From assembly GCA_027625915.1 (NCBI GenBank), contig JANTQA010000008.1:803001-867000 (forward strand): a stretch of DNA of 64,000 nucleotides, in the 5' to 3' direction. The notes beneath the pieces are model-generated. The model did not search any database, was not told the origin of the DNA, and was given only the letters and a program-made list of their open reading frames with translations. Source of the stretch: Anaeramoeba flamelloides. Lineage: Eukaryota > Metamonada > Anaeramoebidae. Positions 44,976 through 57,812 of this stretch are shown here, piece by piece. Position numbers and translations under genes: made by a program. Numbering within the stretch: position 1 is the stretch's first letter; each line of letters starts with the position of its first letter.

Positions 44976-47680
44976 TTTATTTGACTATTTGGTTCACCCA
45001 TTCACTTTTTGAATGAGCGATCCATCCATATCAACAGCTAATTTTGGGAATTATTTATAATTTTGCTACAAGTTATTTCTATAATTATTTCCAACTTGAT
45101 TTTTTTTAAAACGAAATACATATACATACCTACCTACTTACCTACATACATACATACTGACTTATATATATATATTTGTACTAGTGTTTTTTTTTTTTTT
45201 TTTGTTTATTCAAAAGTAATTCTTTTTTTTATTAAAAGTTCCAATATATTTTTTTGGAATTTCAATAACAAAACAATAAAAAAAATTTTTTTTTTTTTTT
45301 TTTTGGATTTTAAATAATTATTGTTTTGTTTTTCTTTCAAAAACTTTTGGATTTAAAAAAGTTCTTTTAAGATAATAAACTGTAAAATATGCTGATTTCA
45401 TTGTTGACTATAAGTTTTTAAAAAAATGTAGTTGTATAAATTGTAATTACATTGATTTTTGGTGAAAAAAGTTTAATTGTTCAAATTATTGATGAAATAA
45501 AAAATATTGTTAGTTACAGTCCTATGATCTTTGAGCTTAGACTATATAAGAACACGCCAGGAACAAAATAATTAATAACACACAAAAATAAATTACCATT
45601 CTTGAAAAAAAGTTAAACAGGTAAAAACAAAGTGAAAAACACCTTTTTGCCTTGGTAACATTACTGAAAATTCAAAATAAGATCTAATTAATAAAAGAAT
45701 AAATTAATGATTAAAGACGAAATGAAGGATTTAAAACAATAAAAGTTTTTTTAAGAATATCTTTAGCTAGGTGTTTTTCTTTGATTGATCAATTAAATAA
45801 AGTTTTTCTTATTATAGAAACTTGTGATTATTTTTGAGATCTCCAAAACCACAACAATAATTTTGATAGATAAAATTGATTTAAATTGTATTTGGTGGGT
45901 TGATTGAAAATAATATACTCGATTATTTTTTGAAGTTAATTGGTTTTTTCTTTTAATTGATTTTACTGTTTTTTTTTCATTAATGTTCCCAATGAAAAAT
46001 ATTTTTAGATTTTTTCCCCTGTTTAACTCATTTTTTGGAATAGTTATATTTTAAGAATATTTGATTGAACTTAGAATGTTAATAAAAAGTTATTTTGCCT
46101 CTTTTACCCAATATTCCTTATTAAAGTAAATTTGTTCTAATTTTCTTATCAAAAAAATTCATTTTTGGATCTACAAAATTGTTTTCTTTATTCAATTTTT
46201 TATTTTGGTTTTTTAGATTTTGTTTTTTCTTTTTCTTTTTCTTTTCCTTTTCAATTGTTTGTTCCATATTTTCTAAATTCTTTTTTTTTTTAGATTTTTT
46301 GAGGGTTTTTTTTTTTTCACTTTCTTTTTTTTTTTTTTTTTTTGTTTTTTTATATAGATCATGTTGTAAACAAAAACAGAGATCTTTCGAAAAGACAAAG
46401 AAATATTATTGAAATTTGAGACTATGTAATGCCTTTCTTTAATTCTGATAATAATTGGCAAAAATCCACTTGTCAACCTTTTTACAATAAATATTCAGTA
46501 ATAAATAACCCATAAAGTTCATTTCCAAAAACAAATTTTTATTTATTTTGTTCCCAGTCATTTTATGGTAGTAAAAAATTTTTTATTTCAAATAACAACA
46601 ATTCTAAGTTTTATTTTGTCAATATTATGTTCCAAAAGCAAGAATAAAATAAATAATAATAAAAAAAAAAAAGTTCTTTTACTCTATTTTAAATATATCA
46701 TTTTCGAAATAAGTTTTTTTTCATTTTAGAGTAATCGATAAATTGAACTTCAATTCCAGTCAAAAAAAATTAAGAATATTTTTCCATTATTATTAATTTA
46801 TAAATTTAACTTGAAAAATTTTTTGTTACAAATGAAAAGTAAAAATATACCATTCCCAAATAATTCCCAAAGAATGCCCCCCCAAAAGAAGAATTAAATT
46901 TCTCCCAAAGATACTCAAGAAATATAAGAAAATTAGATCCACTGCAAAAACTAAAAAAGAAAAAATTCTAATTTTAACTATCCAATTTTAAAGTCTTAAG
47001 TGGTGGGAGAAATTATAATATAAACTAACAGATAATTAATATACAATTATATTAAAAAAAAAAACGGGATCTAGATCTGAGATTTTTAAAAAGAACAAGG
47101 AATGGAATAGGAAGAACACACAGATCCAAAATATTTTCCTTTTTTAAAAAACAAAAACATACAATAAATAGAATATTTTACCTACATATGAGAAAATTTT
47201 ATTCAAATCGAAGAAATAAATACTGACCAGTCCCCGCTCTTATATTTTTCCAACCAGAAACTGAATTTAAAGAATTTTGTATCAATTTTTGAATTCGTTC
47301 ACAAAAAACCTTGATTTGATTGTTTTTTTGAATTATTAACAAAAATTTTGTAACAATCTATAAGTTAATTCTCTTTCGCTTTATATTTAACTCTATGGAA
47401 ATTTTTTGTTTACTCAAAATAATAAAATAAATTTCTTTTTGATTTTGAATAGATTGAAAAATGAAAAAGAATTTAAGAATTTTTCATTGAACTTGTTCGA
47501 TTTTTTAGAATTTTGCACAGATTTCTTCCCCCTTTTTTAATTAAATACTTTTCAGTAAAAGTGGTCAAATATTTTTTTCAAATATCAAATATTTTTTATA
47601 TAATTGATCTTTTAACAGCTTATAAACAATCAACAGAATAATAAAAATTAAGTGAATTATTGGTATATGTATGGTATAAA

Positions 47681-47720
<40 letters not shown>

Positions 47721-48387
47721 TTAAAAATGAAAAAACTCAGATTCTTCGGAATATTGAGAAAAATCATAATGTTCGTTTTGATCATCTATTGAAGATCAAA
47801 TAAAATTCCAATAGAAATAAATATTACTGATAAATTCAAATTTATTTAATTAAATTTTTCATTCAATTTCCATTTGAGAAATCAATTAACTCAACTAATA
47901 AAACAATTCAAGAAAAAGAATCTTAGAAAGTACAGTCAATTTTAGAAATTTTTTTTCTGATTTAAAGTTATATAATGTATTAATCAAAGAATAAGTAAAA
48001 CAATATGTAAAATGGAAAATGAATTAAAAATTTTGAGATATTTCTTTGAATTTATCAGTATGATTCTATAATCATTTTGACTTGCACAATAACATTAGAA
48101 TAACACGTTCTGACCAATCGAAAATCGATCTTGTAATATAAAAAAAAATATGCAAATGAATCACATTAAAAAAAATTAAAAAATGTGTAAAAAATGTTAA
48201 AAATATGATTTCAATTTTGAAATTTCCAATAGAAATTTTTCTTCTAATATCTATTCAAATCCTTTAAACGCATATTTTTTACACTCCAGAAATCGGCCCC
48301 ATAGACTGGAAATTTGTTTAGAATAGTTTTTTTTTTACATTAATTTACCGGATTTTTTTCAAAAATATATACACGAGTTTATATCTA
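44976..48387. other. Gene-free; microsatellites and a truncated TIR element
   Basis: 45116-45174 is a TACA/TACC tetranucleotide tract. 46380-46530 (GAAAAGACAAAGAAATATTA, TTGAGACTATGTAATGCCTT) is a truncated relative of 4729-5307. 47684-47718 is (AT)n. Thymine-rich frames at 46179-46476 are not genes. Confidence 0.5.
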
Positions 48388-48866
48388 CTGTAGTCAAAAT
48401 AAACCGTGCAAAAAAATATAATGCGTGTTTCAAAATAAAAAGCGTGTTTTTTTGTTATAGAAGACCAATACATTAACCAATCAAAGAGACCAATAATAAA
48501 CCCTAAAAAATATGGTATTGGATTCTTAAAGTTCTATTATTTAAAAAGAAATTCAAAAAAATGAAGGATCAAATCACAAAATTTATCTCAAAAAAATAGA
48601 GTAAATTTTTAAGAAAATTTTAATCATAAAAAAAACAAAAAATTTCAAAAAAATTGAGAATATTATGAAATATTTTCAACAAAGCACATTCCTAATTTAA
48701 ATTTAACTTAAAATAAACAGATATTTTCTTTCCAAATTGAGTTAAACTTAGGTATACTATTTGTTAGTAGATTGGATGTTGCCTTGGTACAAGAATTAAA
48801 AAAAAGCACGGATAATATTTTGAAACACGGATTATAGTCGTTGTGCACGCTTTATTTTGATCACTG
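48388..48866. mobile_element. Tc1/mariner-like non-autonomous element with TA duplication (479 bp)
   Basis: TA lies immediately outside each end. Left CTGTAGTCAAAATAAACCGT then GCAAAAAAATATAATGCGTG. Right, reverse-complemented, CAGTGATCAAAATAAAGCGT then GCACAACGACTATAATCCGT. The body is the reverse complement of the 13-kb copy. The best-preserved member, followed by a (TA)n tract. No ORF. Confidence 0.85.
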
Positions 48867-49152
48867 TAGATATATATATATATATATATATTACAAGATA
48901 ACCAATTAATATTCCAACCCTTCCTAGGATACTCAAACCTTAAAAACCAAATCCAATTATTTTTCCAGAATAAAAAAATAAAAAAAAAATAATAACAAAA
49001 AAAAATTCAAACAAAATTTATTGATTTTCTCTGTATCTTATATTTTTTTTGCAAGATTTAAATTTTCATAAAAAAATCTATTATTTTGAAGAAACAAAGA
49101 AAAGTAATCTAAAAAAACAAAGACAAAAAACTAAAAAAGTGAATAATTATAT

Positions 49153-49860
49153 TTACTTTTTGTAAGCAAAAACAACCTTTTCACGAGAATAATTTGCAAT
49201 TTTTACAAAACCAATTTTTTTAAAGAATTCTTCAACACCCCTCTGAGAGCTTTTGTATACCCTTAAAAAGGCTTGTTTTGTATCTGCAATTTTTGTTAAA
49301 TTCGCAAATTCGGTAAACAAATCCTTTGATATGATGACCTTATGTGATTTATCTTTCAGGTTGGAGTGCATAAATGTGTCTGCAAAGCCAGTTTTCCATC
49401 CAACAATGAGCTTTGGGTTGTATCGGTAAAAGCTTTCGAGTCTTGAGGACCAAGGTGGTCTTGGCTTGGCGTGCAAAAATTCTTTCAATTCTCCAAAGCT
49501 CACCCTCTTAAAGTCATTAATTTTTTTGTCTTCTTCTCCGGTCTTGGTATTGTCGCTTTCGTTAATGCTTTTGTTGGTTGTTTCAACCTTTTTGTCATTA
49601 ATTTCTTGGGCCTTGTCTTTCTTCAAGCCCGATATCACTTTGATCTGTTCGTTGCTTCTTTGGACATTCTTCATTTCCACAAGCTCTTGCCCGTAAACCA
49701 TATTCTGGTTCATCAAATGGATATTTCCGTACAGCATTTGGAAGGTTGATCGTTCTAGCGCCCTTTGGTATATTTTTTCTTGTTTGAATTTTTCTTTTAA
49801 TGAGATTAATGCTAAACTAGCTTCAAACAAAATACGTTCATCGTTTTTTTGATAGGACAT
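49153..49860 (-). CDS. Hypothetical protein, 235 aa
   Basis: One exon, with codon use far from the A/T-chance pattern, so very likely real. Residues 1-75 look helical (ILFEASLALISLKEKFKQEK ...). Residues 80-115 are a charged linker (DKKVETTNKSINESDNTKTG). Residues 116-235 look folded, with PRPPWSSRLESFYRYNPKLI, VGWKTGFADTFMHSNL and FFKKIGFVKIANYSREKVVF. No family was recognised and no signal peptide or membrane helix is seen. The ATG at 49860 follows a long poly-A tract on the minus strand, typical of the leaders here. Confidence 0.75.
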   Translation of the reverse strand: MSYQKNDERILFEASLALISLKEKFKQEKIYQRALERSTFQMLYGNIHLMNQNMVYGQELVEMKNVQRSNEQIKVISGLKKDKAQEINDKKVETTNKSINESDNTKTGEEDKKINDFKRVSFGELKEFLHAKPRPPWSSRLESFYRYNPKLIVGWKTGFADTFMHSNLKDKSHKVIISKDLFTEFANLTKIADTKQAFLRVYKSSQRGVEEFFKKIGFVKIANYSREKVVFAYKK

Positions 49861-52800
49861 TACTTTTTTTTTTTTTTTTTTTTTTGAAAAGGTTTTAAAT
49901 AATTAAAAATAAGTAAAAAATTTTTCTGAAATTATCAAAAGTCAAGTAAGAGAAAAAATTTATGAAAAATTTTTAGTAAATTTTTCTTTTTGATGTTTGA
50001 TTAATTTCGTGCTGAGTTTATTTTAGAAACTCTCCCTTTCCGGGCTTTTGGTTTCTATTGAGTGTGTGTAATAAAGTTGTTCATATTTTTTCAGTTAAGT
50101 GACAAACAAAAATTATTTCTTCGGATTAAATTTGAGACTATTTTTTCAGTTAACTAACACTTATTTGCATTCTCTAAGACACTCTTTGTTTCACCAAATA
50201 AAATCTAAAAATTTTATTAATAACTGATCATTGAAATTCAAAGGGAGTTGAGGTAGAAGACAAAAGTTGTAATTCTCGAAAATTTAGTAAAATCTCGAAA
50301 ATCTTTGATCGAACTAAGAATTGTAATAATTTTTACAACTAAGATTTTGGTTATATTTTTAGAAATTGCTTTTAATTTTAGAAGATTGAAATGAAAATCA
50401 GATATACGATTACCAATTCGAAAAGGATACAGAGTGTTGTAAGATCTTAAATAATTAATTTTAGAAAGTAAAACAATTTATTTTACAAAATGAAAAATTT
50501 AATACAAAAAAATTTTTAGATTTTCTAATATCAAATTACATCATTACTTTACTTTGATTTAAGAACTGAATTATCCTTTAAATTGTTTTTTACGAGTTTC
50601 TAGGGATAATAAGGCATTCTTAATTTTTTAAAACTTTTTTCTTTTAGACATTCGACTTAAATTCTATTTTTGCTTTTTTATCAAAAGATCTTTCTGATTT
50701 TACTTTCAAGTAAAAATTGTATGTAATTTCAATTATGTATTTCACTGATTTGTTTGACACACACCAAAAGTGTGTCCTAATATAAAATATTGGATCTTTT
50801 TTGTTGTGCTCATTTTTCAAAAAATTTTTATCCAAATTTTTGATCGTCACAATTACTCACCCTTTTTTTTTCGATTTAATGAAATTTAGATTTTCTATAT
50901 TTGTATATTTTATTCACATAACCTTCTTTTTGCAATTCTTTATATTAAAGCAGAATTCACATTTGTAAGTTAGTATTCAAAACAATATCTTTTTACATTT
51001 AATTCACTAATAAAGTTTTTTGTAATCCAAATATTTGCTTGACATTTTTGAGAATTTGATAAAGTACCAAAGTTTAGAATATATTTCAATTGAAAAAAAC
51101 TAATAGTCTAAATATTGAAAATAATAACCACTCGGAGATTTTATATGTTTATTTCTTTTCTTTTTTTTAAATATTTAACCTAATTGGAATTTGCCTTTTT
51201 TTTTATTAACACCGTTTAGAACCTTATCTATATTGTGAATACATTCACAATTAAAGGAAATCCAATTTTATGCTAAATATATCTACTGAAATGAAAAAAA
51301 TGTGTTTTTTTAAAAAAAGTTGAACTCTTAAAAAAACAAGGGTATATTATTTCTGGGGTGGTTTCAGGAAAATACTTTTTGTTGGGAAATTGTTATTTGT
51401 GAATAACAATTTCATGAACTTTTCTATAATTATAATTCTATTTTATGGAACTGACCTTAAAAAACTATTTTTACTTTTTTCTCTAAATCCTTATAAAACC
51501 AATTAATATTAATTTAAAGTTATGTAGATTCTTTTTTTCAAAATTACAGTTCTCGTATAATATATAATTATATATAAATTAAAAAAAAAAAAAATTCAAT
51601 TTAATATTATTTACAAAAAATTTTTCTGGAATTAATTGTAAACTGTCAAAATAGTTTTTCAAAAAGTCATAATTCCCCTGAGCACAATTAAAATTCATCA
51701 TTAAATAGATGAAGAGAAATTTTGAACAAAGGGAAATGAAAAAAGAAGTATTTCTTACTTTAGATCTAGAATCAAATCGAATCTTTATTTTGTTAAAAAA
51801 AGATCATTCACAATTTAAAACATATAATTTAGAATCATATACTCTACGTTGAACAAAATATTAATAAAAAATTTTAAAGGTTTTGTCTACGAAAATAATG
51901 AAGGATTGAGTGTAATAAATAATTAAAAATTTTTGTCAGTTATTTTTAAAAAAGTGATAAATACGAGATTTTTAAAACTAATTATGATTCTATGTCCAAG
52001 TCTTTAAAGCTATTAGAGTAACAATTTTAAATAATTTAATTACCTGATTTATTAAAAAAGCTAGATTTTATCATATATACCAAAATTTAATATTAAGTAA
52101 ATTTAAAAAAACTATAAAAAGTGGAAAAATTGAACAAAATATTGTTGTAATAATACATTTTTCAATGGATGCACATTTAGATTATAATGTTCGATTTTTT
52201 AATTTTTTTTTTATGATAAAATAATTTTATTTTTTGAAAAAATGACCTGGTTCATATCCTATATGAGGTGTTTTAGAAAAAAAAAAAAAAACAATCAAGA
52301 ATGAGAATGTGGGTGAACAAAATTAGATTGTATTAAAGTTTAACTATTCGTTGGCATATTTTAAATGTTATAATTATTCTTTTTGAGATCTATTTTATTT
52401 ATATGTAAAGTTATTAATTAAGAAGATAAGATGAAATTCATTTACAATACAAAAACTTAATTTTTTTTTCTAATAACTCAAAGAGGATATGGTCCTTTCT
52501 ATTTCTTCAAAAAATTGATTTTTCCAATAAAAAAAAAAAAAAAAATTCAATGATTGAATTATTGTTTTTTTTTTTTGTCATTAAATCAAGAAAAAATCGT
52601 AAAAAAATCCATTTTTCAGAAATAATTCTATTGATTCTTTCTTGGTCAAAAAACATTGTTAGTCTATATCCGAACCATTTAGAATATTATTCAATTTTTT
52701 TTTTTTTTTTTAATTTTTGATAACCAGTTGAGTTGTTTGAAAAAAGTATATTATTATAAAAAATAGATTAAAAAAGGAATTTTAAGAAAATGAGAGTTTA

Positions 52801-53250
52801 AATCTTGATTAAAAATAACTTCTTATTTTTTTTCAGTAATTTATATTATATTTATTTTTTTTATTAATACCATAATACTAATTTTAATGACCAGAAGGGA
52901 AAAAAACACAACTTTGAATGTATTTTAATCTTATCAATGTATTATTATTTTAGATTTAGGGAGATAATTTCAAAACTATTCTTGCAATTTTTTGAAATTT
53001 GTCTATTTGGAAATTAAAAAAGAAAAAAACAAAAATGATTTGTTTTTTATTTTTTGAATTTATTTTAGTTTGTTACCTTCACAAAATTAATCCCAAATAA
53101 ACAAAAACTCGAGATATTTGACAATATATTCAAAAATGTATAAGATGTATTTCTTTTTGTATAATGTTAAAAGATTACATAGCAAGAAAATTTTATGAAA
53201 TAATTTTTTATCAAAATTTAAATAACAACAAATACAATTGATACACTTTC
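49861..53250. other. Gene-free stretch of about 3.4 kb
   Basis: A+T-rich with poly-A/T tracts. No coding frame above chance, RNA gene or clear TIR was seen by eye. Confidence 0.4.
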
Positions 53251-53806
53251 ATAAACTCCAATTCAAAATTTTTGACACACCAAAATTCAATTTTTGAGAA
53301 AAAAGTCTAATTTAATCAATTCTAGAAGAAAATCCATATGAGAACCATTCTCTAATTGAAATATTTACACTATTTTATAAATTACATAACCCAGAAAACA
53401 AAAAATATTTAACTATCAATACCAATAAAATCACCAGAGTGTTCAGAAAATTTTGGAGAGAGAAAACAAAAAAAAAAAAAAATGCATTGATAAATTTGTT
53501 TAAATTCTAGTAGGAATTATTGATAGAAAGAATTTTTAGATAACCATTGACTACATTTATTTGAGTTCTATTATTTTGAATAACTCAACTTTAACATAAT
53601 ATTAGTCTTTTGAAAAAAAAAAAATATTGATCAAAATAAGCAGATTTTATAGTTCTAAAAATGAAATGAAAACTAAAAACTAAATGATGAAAAAATTATT
53701 TTCAGATTCTACAAAAAACAAAATTATTCCGAATTTGAATAAAATTGCATTATTATAATTGTTTGAACTATTTTAATTGTGTGTAAAATTGTGAAATTGA
53801 GTTTAT
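53251..53806 (+). mobile_element. TIR element of the TAAACTC/ACACACC subfamily, copy 1
   Basis: Left ATAAACTCCAATTCAAAATT then TTTGACACACC. Right, reverse-complemented, ATAAACTCAATTTCACAATT then TTACACACA. It aligns over its length with the reverse complement of 59505-60045, for example through TTTAATCAATTCTA and AAATTTGTTTAAATTCTA. Confidence 0.75.
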
Positions 53807-55116
53807 ATCCTAAAATTTGGATTCTTTATATAGCCTGTACAATTACTCAGAAAATGATCTAAATCTTCAATGATATACCAATTGTTATTTATTTATATAA
53901 TTTGTAAAATTATGATTTATTTTCATCATTAAAATTAGAATACCGATTGAAATATCTGTTTAATTTTATTGAATTTTAAATCAAAATTATTTCTTTTTGT
54001 TTTAAATAGTTTTTTCAAAAAATATTTTTTTGTATTATTTTTATTTTAATAAGAAAGTAGACTTATGGTTTAATTTTTTTTCCAAAAAAGTTGCCCATTG
54101 AAGGTTAAAGGAAAAACATTTTTTTTTGGATATATAATTAATTTCAAAATTGGTCAAATTAGATTTTTTTGTATTTTTGAAGAGTTTCTTGATTATTTTT
54201 ATCATTTTCAAAGTTTTTAAATGGTTTTTATTTGTTATATGAGGGAAAATAAAAATGATTATTTTGCAATTTGTAGTATTTTATTACTTAAATTGTTGGA
54301 AACACAAAATTTTGAAATAATTAATACAAAATATTTTTAAAAATTTTTCCAAATCCAATTTTAATCACTAAAGTTAAGTGAAAAATTTTTTTCATTGAAA
54401 TAAGTTTCTAAAGTCTAATTGTTTTCTTCATTATTTTTTTATTGTAAAAACATGGCCAAAAAATTACTAACAAACCACCTCAACCAAACTGAGCGAACCC
54501 AGCCTAAGATATCTTTAACATATCTAAAAAAGGTTTTTAAAAACCTAGAGCTAATATATTTCAATTAAATGGACTATTTTGAAAAAAATGAGAATTTGAA
54601 AAATTTTAAAAAGTTGACAAAATTTGAAAAATAATAATTTTCCCGAATTTTAAACTCCACTCCTCCCTTATATTACAAATATAAAAAAAAAAACAGAATT
54701 TTTTATTTGATACCAAAACTCTATAAAAAAAAATGATTTCTTTGATTCCAATTTAAAGTAAAATAATATTCTTCTCAGGAATAAACATAAAAATATCAAA
54801 ATAGAAGAAAAGATGTCTTAAAACTAAAATCATAAAAAAAAACAAAAAATATTTATTTTGTTTGAAAAATTAGAAATTCTTTTTTAAATATAAAAAAAAA
54901 ATTATTAATTAATAAATTTTGAGAATCATGGAATAGGATGAAAAACCAAATTTAAACAAGAAATAAGTTGAGACTTATCTACTGTTTAAAAAAAGAATCA
55001 TTTAATTCCCTGTGATCAAAAAAAATGATTATTTGGAGTCCTTTACGAAAAAGAATCAAAATATGAACGCCATATATGAACTAGAAAATTTCAGATAAAA
55101 TTAAATCAATATTTTT
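53807..55116. other. Gene-free stretch 3' of eIF2-alpha
   Basis: No coding frame, RNA gene or repeat boundary recognised. Confidence 0.4.
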
Positions 55117-56001
55117 TTACATAGCAATTGGGTCTGAAACAATTTTAAATTTCCACTCATCTTGATTTGTTTGTTCACGTATTTTCTTTAAAGCTTTCTT
55201 GACAAGTTCCACCCCAAAATCATAATTTTGTGTGATCAGTTCAATGCGGTATAATGGAGGTGCAACTAAATATATATTCAGGGGATTTAAATTATTTCCA
55301 ACTTTTTCAGCTTTCATTAATGCTTTTTTCAGATCTTCAACCCCCCCATATGTGTAGCAGATTAATTCGAATTTGGCTTCAAGACGAATTTGTTTAAAGG
55401 GAATTTTTTTCAAGATTGCACGATGAACAATTTTTGATAAATTACCAAGATGTAGATCTTGTAAAATTTGATCATCACTTCTAACCCGAGAAAAGGCATC
55501 ATAGGGATGATCATATCCATTGTATAATGGCCATACAACTTTGTTATATAAAGTTTCAAGATCCATTTGGGACTTTTTCATTACTTGTTTCATAATTAAT
55601 TGCACTTCTTTAGATTTTTTGAATTCCGATTTGAGGATCTCAATTTCTTCTTGGTTGTTAGCCTTTTTTCGTGAGAGATCAATATAACCTTTAAATTTAT
55701 CAACACTTAAGACTAGGCATGTTTCAATTCTTCCTATTTTAAAGAGTTTATGAAAGGATTTGACACTACTTGCAGAATATTCAGTTTGCACAATAAAGGC
55801 TTCAATATTGTTATATTCAGGGAGAGTACCCATAACCCCACTCTCAATTTCGTATGTGGGAATAAACATCACATAGTCTCCATCATCCGGATACTCTTCT
55901 GGATAGAAACGAAAAGATAAATTTTCCATTTCCTCGTTCTGAGAGATGCCAGCCAACTTGTTTAAATTGATATTTGTTTGGTTTTGTGTTTGGTTTTGCA
56001 T
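55117..56001 (-). CDS. EIF2S1: Translation initiation factor eIF2 subunit alpha (294 aa)
   Basis: Subunit of the eIF2 complex that delivers initiator Met-tRNA to the 40S subunit. The S1 domain is seen in FRFYPEEYPDDGDYVMF, LPEYNNIEAFIVQTEYS, HKLFKIGRIETCLVLSVDKF and KGYIDLSRKKA. The helical and C-terminal alpha/beta domains show YDAFSRVRSDDQILQDL, KIRLEAKFELICYTYGG-like and LNIYLVAPPLYRI, all colinear with human eIF2-alpha. Ser76 aligns with the regulatory Ser51, but the Arg-Arg-Arg that normally follows is Ala-Ser-Ser. The acidic C-terminal extension of human eIF2-alpha is absent. I start at MQNQTQNQ. The frame stays open to 56082, but that part (FLIFYKCLIIISN) looks like leader. A Met at residue 25 (MENLSFRFY) matches the family start even better. 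Confidence 0.92.
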   Translation of the reverse strand: MQNQTQNQTNINLNKLAGISQNEEMENLSFRFYPEEYPDDGDYVMFIPTYEIESGVMGTLPEYNNIEAFIVQTEYSASSVKSFHKLFKIGRIETCLVLSVDKFKGYIDLSRKKANNQEEIEILKSEFKKSKEVQLIMKQVMKKSQMDLETLYNKVVWPLYNGYDHPYDAFSRVRSDDQILQDLHLGNLSKIVHRAILKKIPFKQIRLEAKFELICYTYGGVEDLKKALMKAEKVGNNLNPLNIYLVAPPLYRIELITQNYDFGVELVKKALKKIREQTNQDEWKFKIVSDPIAM

Positions 56002-57258
56002 GGTTTGTGGTGTTAATTGAAAATTTGATATTATTATTAAACATTTGTAGAAAATTAAAAAATGATTCTTCCTTCTTCGCAAACCTTTTTAAAAAGAATT
56101 ATGTTATAGAAATATACTGATAACAACCCAATTACGACAACAAAAACCACTCAAATGGTTGATTTGTCTCATTTCTAATTTGTCAATTTATGTTTGATTG
56201 AAAATCTTGATCGTCACCTTACGTCATAAAAAACTTTTTTTAAATTTCTTCGTCCAATTTTCATCTCATTTAATTATTTTCGAGTGAAAAAAAAAGAATC
56301 TTCAATGATCTTGATGTGTATGAAAAGTTTTAGTCAAGCTGAAGAAATTATAATTCATTAAAAAACAATTTTTAAAAGAGATCGAAAATTGTAACTAACT
56401 TTTTGAAAAGTGAATTCGACTTAATAAAAAAGATATTTTGAGCTGAAAAAAGTGAAGTTGTTGATAAAAAGATACTTGAATGAGTTCTATAATCTCAGTT
56501 AAATTTATGCACCTTAAAATTTCTTGGTCAAAAAAAGGTGAAATTTTCCAAAAATTTTTTCATAATTTTATTGATCCAGTATGATTTACCAAATGATAAT
56601 TAAATTTCAATTTCAAATCATTAAAAACAAAAAGAATTCCTCAGAAATTCAAATTATTTTTACGGTTACTTTTTCATGTTTGAAATGATTTTAAACTGAA
56701 CTTGTACTTGAAAATGTCTTAAAGTTATTTTTTTTTTTTAAATTAAATTCAAAGATCTATTTTAATTTTTTTTTAAGGTTTGAATTTAACTTGAAACGAG
56801 TAAATTTATTTGTCCATTTTCTTCAGAAAGAAAATTCTTTTTGAGAAGTGATTGTAAAATAACTTCATAACTAAACACTCTCAAGGGCGGAAGTGTAGTC
56901 CTTAATGATTAGTAAATCTTATTGATTTTTTAGACAAAGTTATGAGATCAATTTTTTCCAAAAGATTCATTTATATTCAATAAACACAACCATTTATCAA
57001 CTTTCGAGAAGTGAATGATCATTTTTAAAAGAAGTTCATTTTTCCTCAGTGAAATTTTCCGTAAAAATATCCTGATCACTTTCGGTTTGAATTTTAGGAT
57101 CAACAAAAAGTAAAAAGAAAAATTTAAAACTTTTTTTATTTGATTGAAACTACATTACTATTTGTTGCAAAATATATTGAACAATATTTTCATTCAACTT
57201 TCCAAAAAGGATTAGGAACCTGTAATTTTTTTTTTTTTAATTCCACAAACAAGTTTAA
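56002..57258. other. Gene-free stretch upstream of eIF2-alpha
   Basis: Includes the eIF2-alpha leader and promoter region. No other gene recognised. Confidence 0.4.
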
Positions 57259-57808
57259 GGTTTACAATCCCTGAAATTTGAAAAAAGATTATCTTGTGTC
57301 GTTTCGTTACCACCTGCTAATTAGGTTCTTAGCTGATCGAGCTTGTGCTTGGTATGGATTTTAATAGTGGTTCAAAATGGCAATTTTTGATAATTTATTT
57401 TTTTTTTTCCGAAATCCGAATTGAAGAATTTAAGATTAATTGGCTCGAACATAAGTTATAAAAAATCTGATTTGTGGGTTCTTGATTAAAATTTTTAATT
57501 AAGTTTGGGTTTATTGGGAGCTTTTAAAAAATTTTATTTTTTCATTTGGTTAATTGACAAAAAAGTAAATCAAGATTCTTTGCTACAACCCAAAATTCAA
57601 AATTTATTCTTGAACACCTACCAATCTATTAATCTTAAACTCTTCAATTCGGATTTCGGAAAAAAAAAAATAAATTGTCCAAAATTGCCATTTTGAACCA
57701 CTATTAAAATCCATACCAAGCACAAGCTCGATCAGCTAAGAACCAAATCGACAACTCACTACACCTTACACAAGATAATCTTTTTTCAAATTTCAGGGAT
57801 TGTAATCC
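57259..57808. mobile_element. 550-bp TTAA-flanked TIR element, copy 2
   Basis: TTAA lies at 57255-57258 and 57809-57812. Right end (reverse complement) GGATTACAATCCCTGAAATT; left GGTTTACAATCCCTGAAATT. The arms continue AAGATTATCTTGTGT, then TTGGTTCTTAGCTGATCGAG, CTTGTGCTTGGTATGGATTT and GTTCAAAATGGCAATTTT, over about 170 bp. Within 1 bp of the length of copy 1 at 34088-34638. No transposase frame. Confidence 0.88.
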
Positions 57809-57812
57809 TTAA

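Noticed and set aside
49466-49749. Plus-strand frames over the 235-aa hypothetical gene
   Set aside because: Hydrophobic antisense shadows; the minus frame is longer and has balanced composition.
56002-56082. 27-residue upstream extension of eIF2-alpha (from MRRRKNHF)
   Set aside because: Leader-like hydrophobic translation absent from the family; a Met at 56001 and another at residue 25 fit better.
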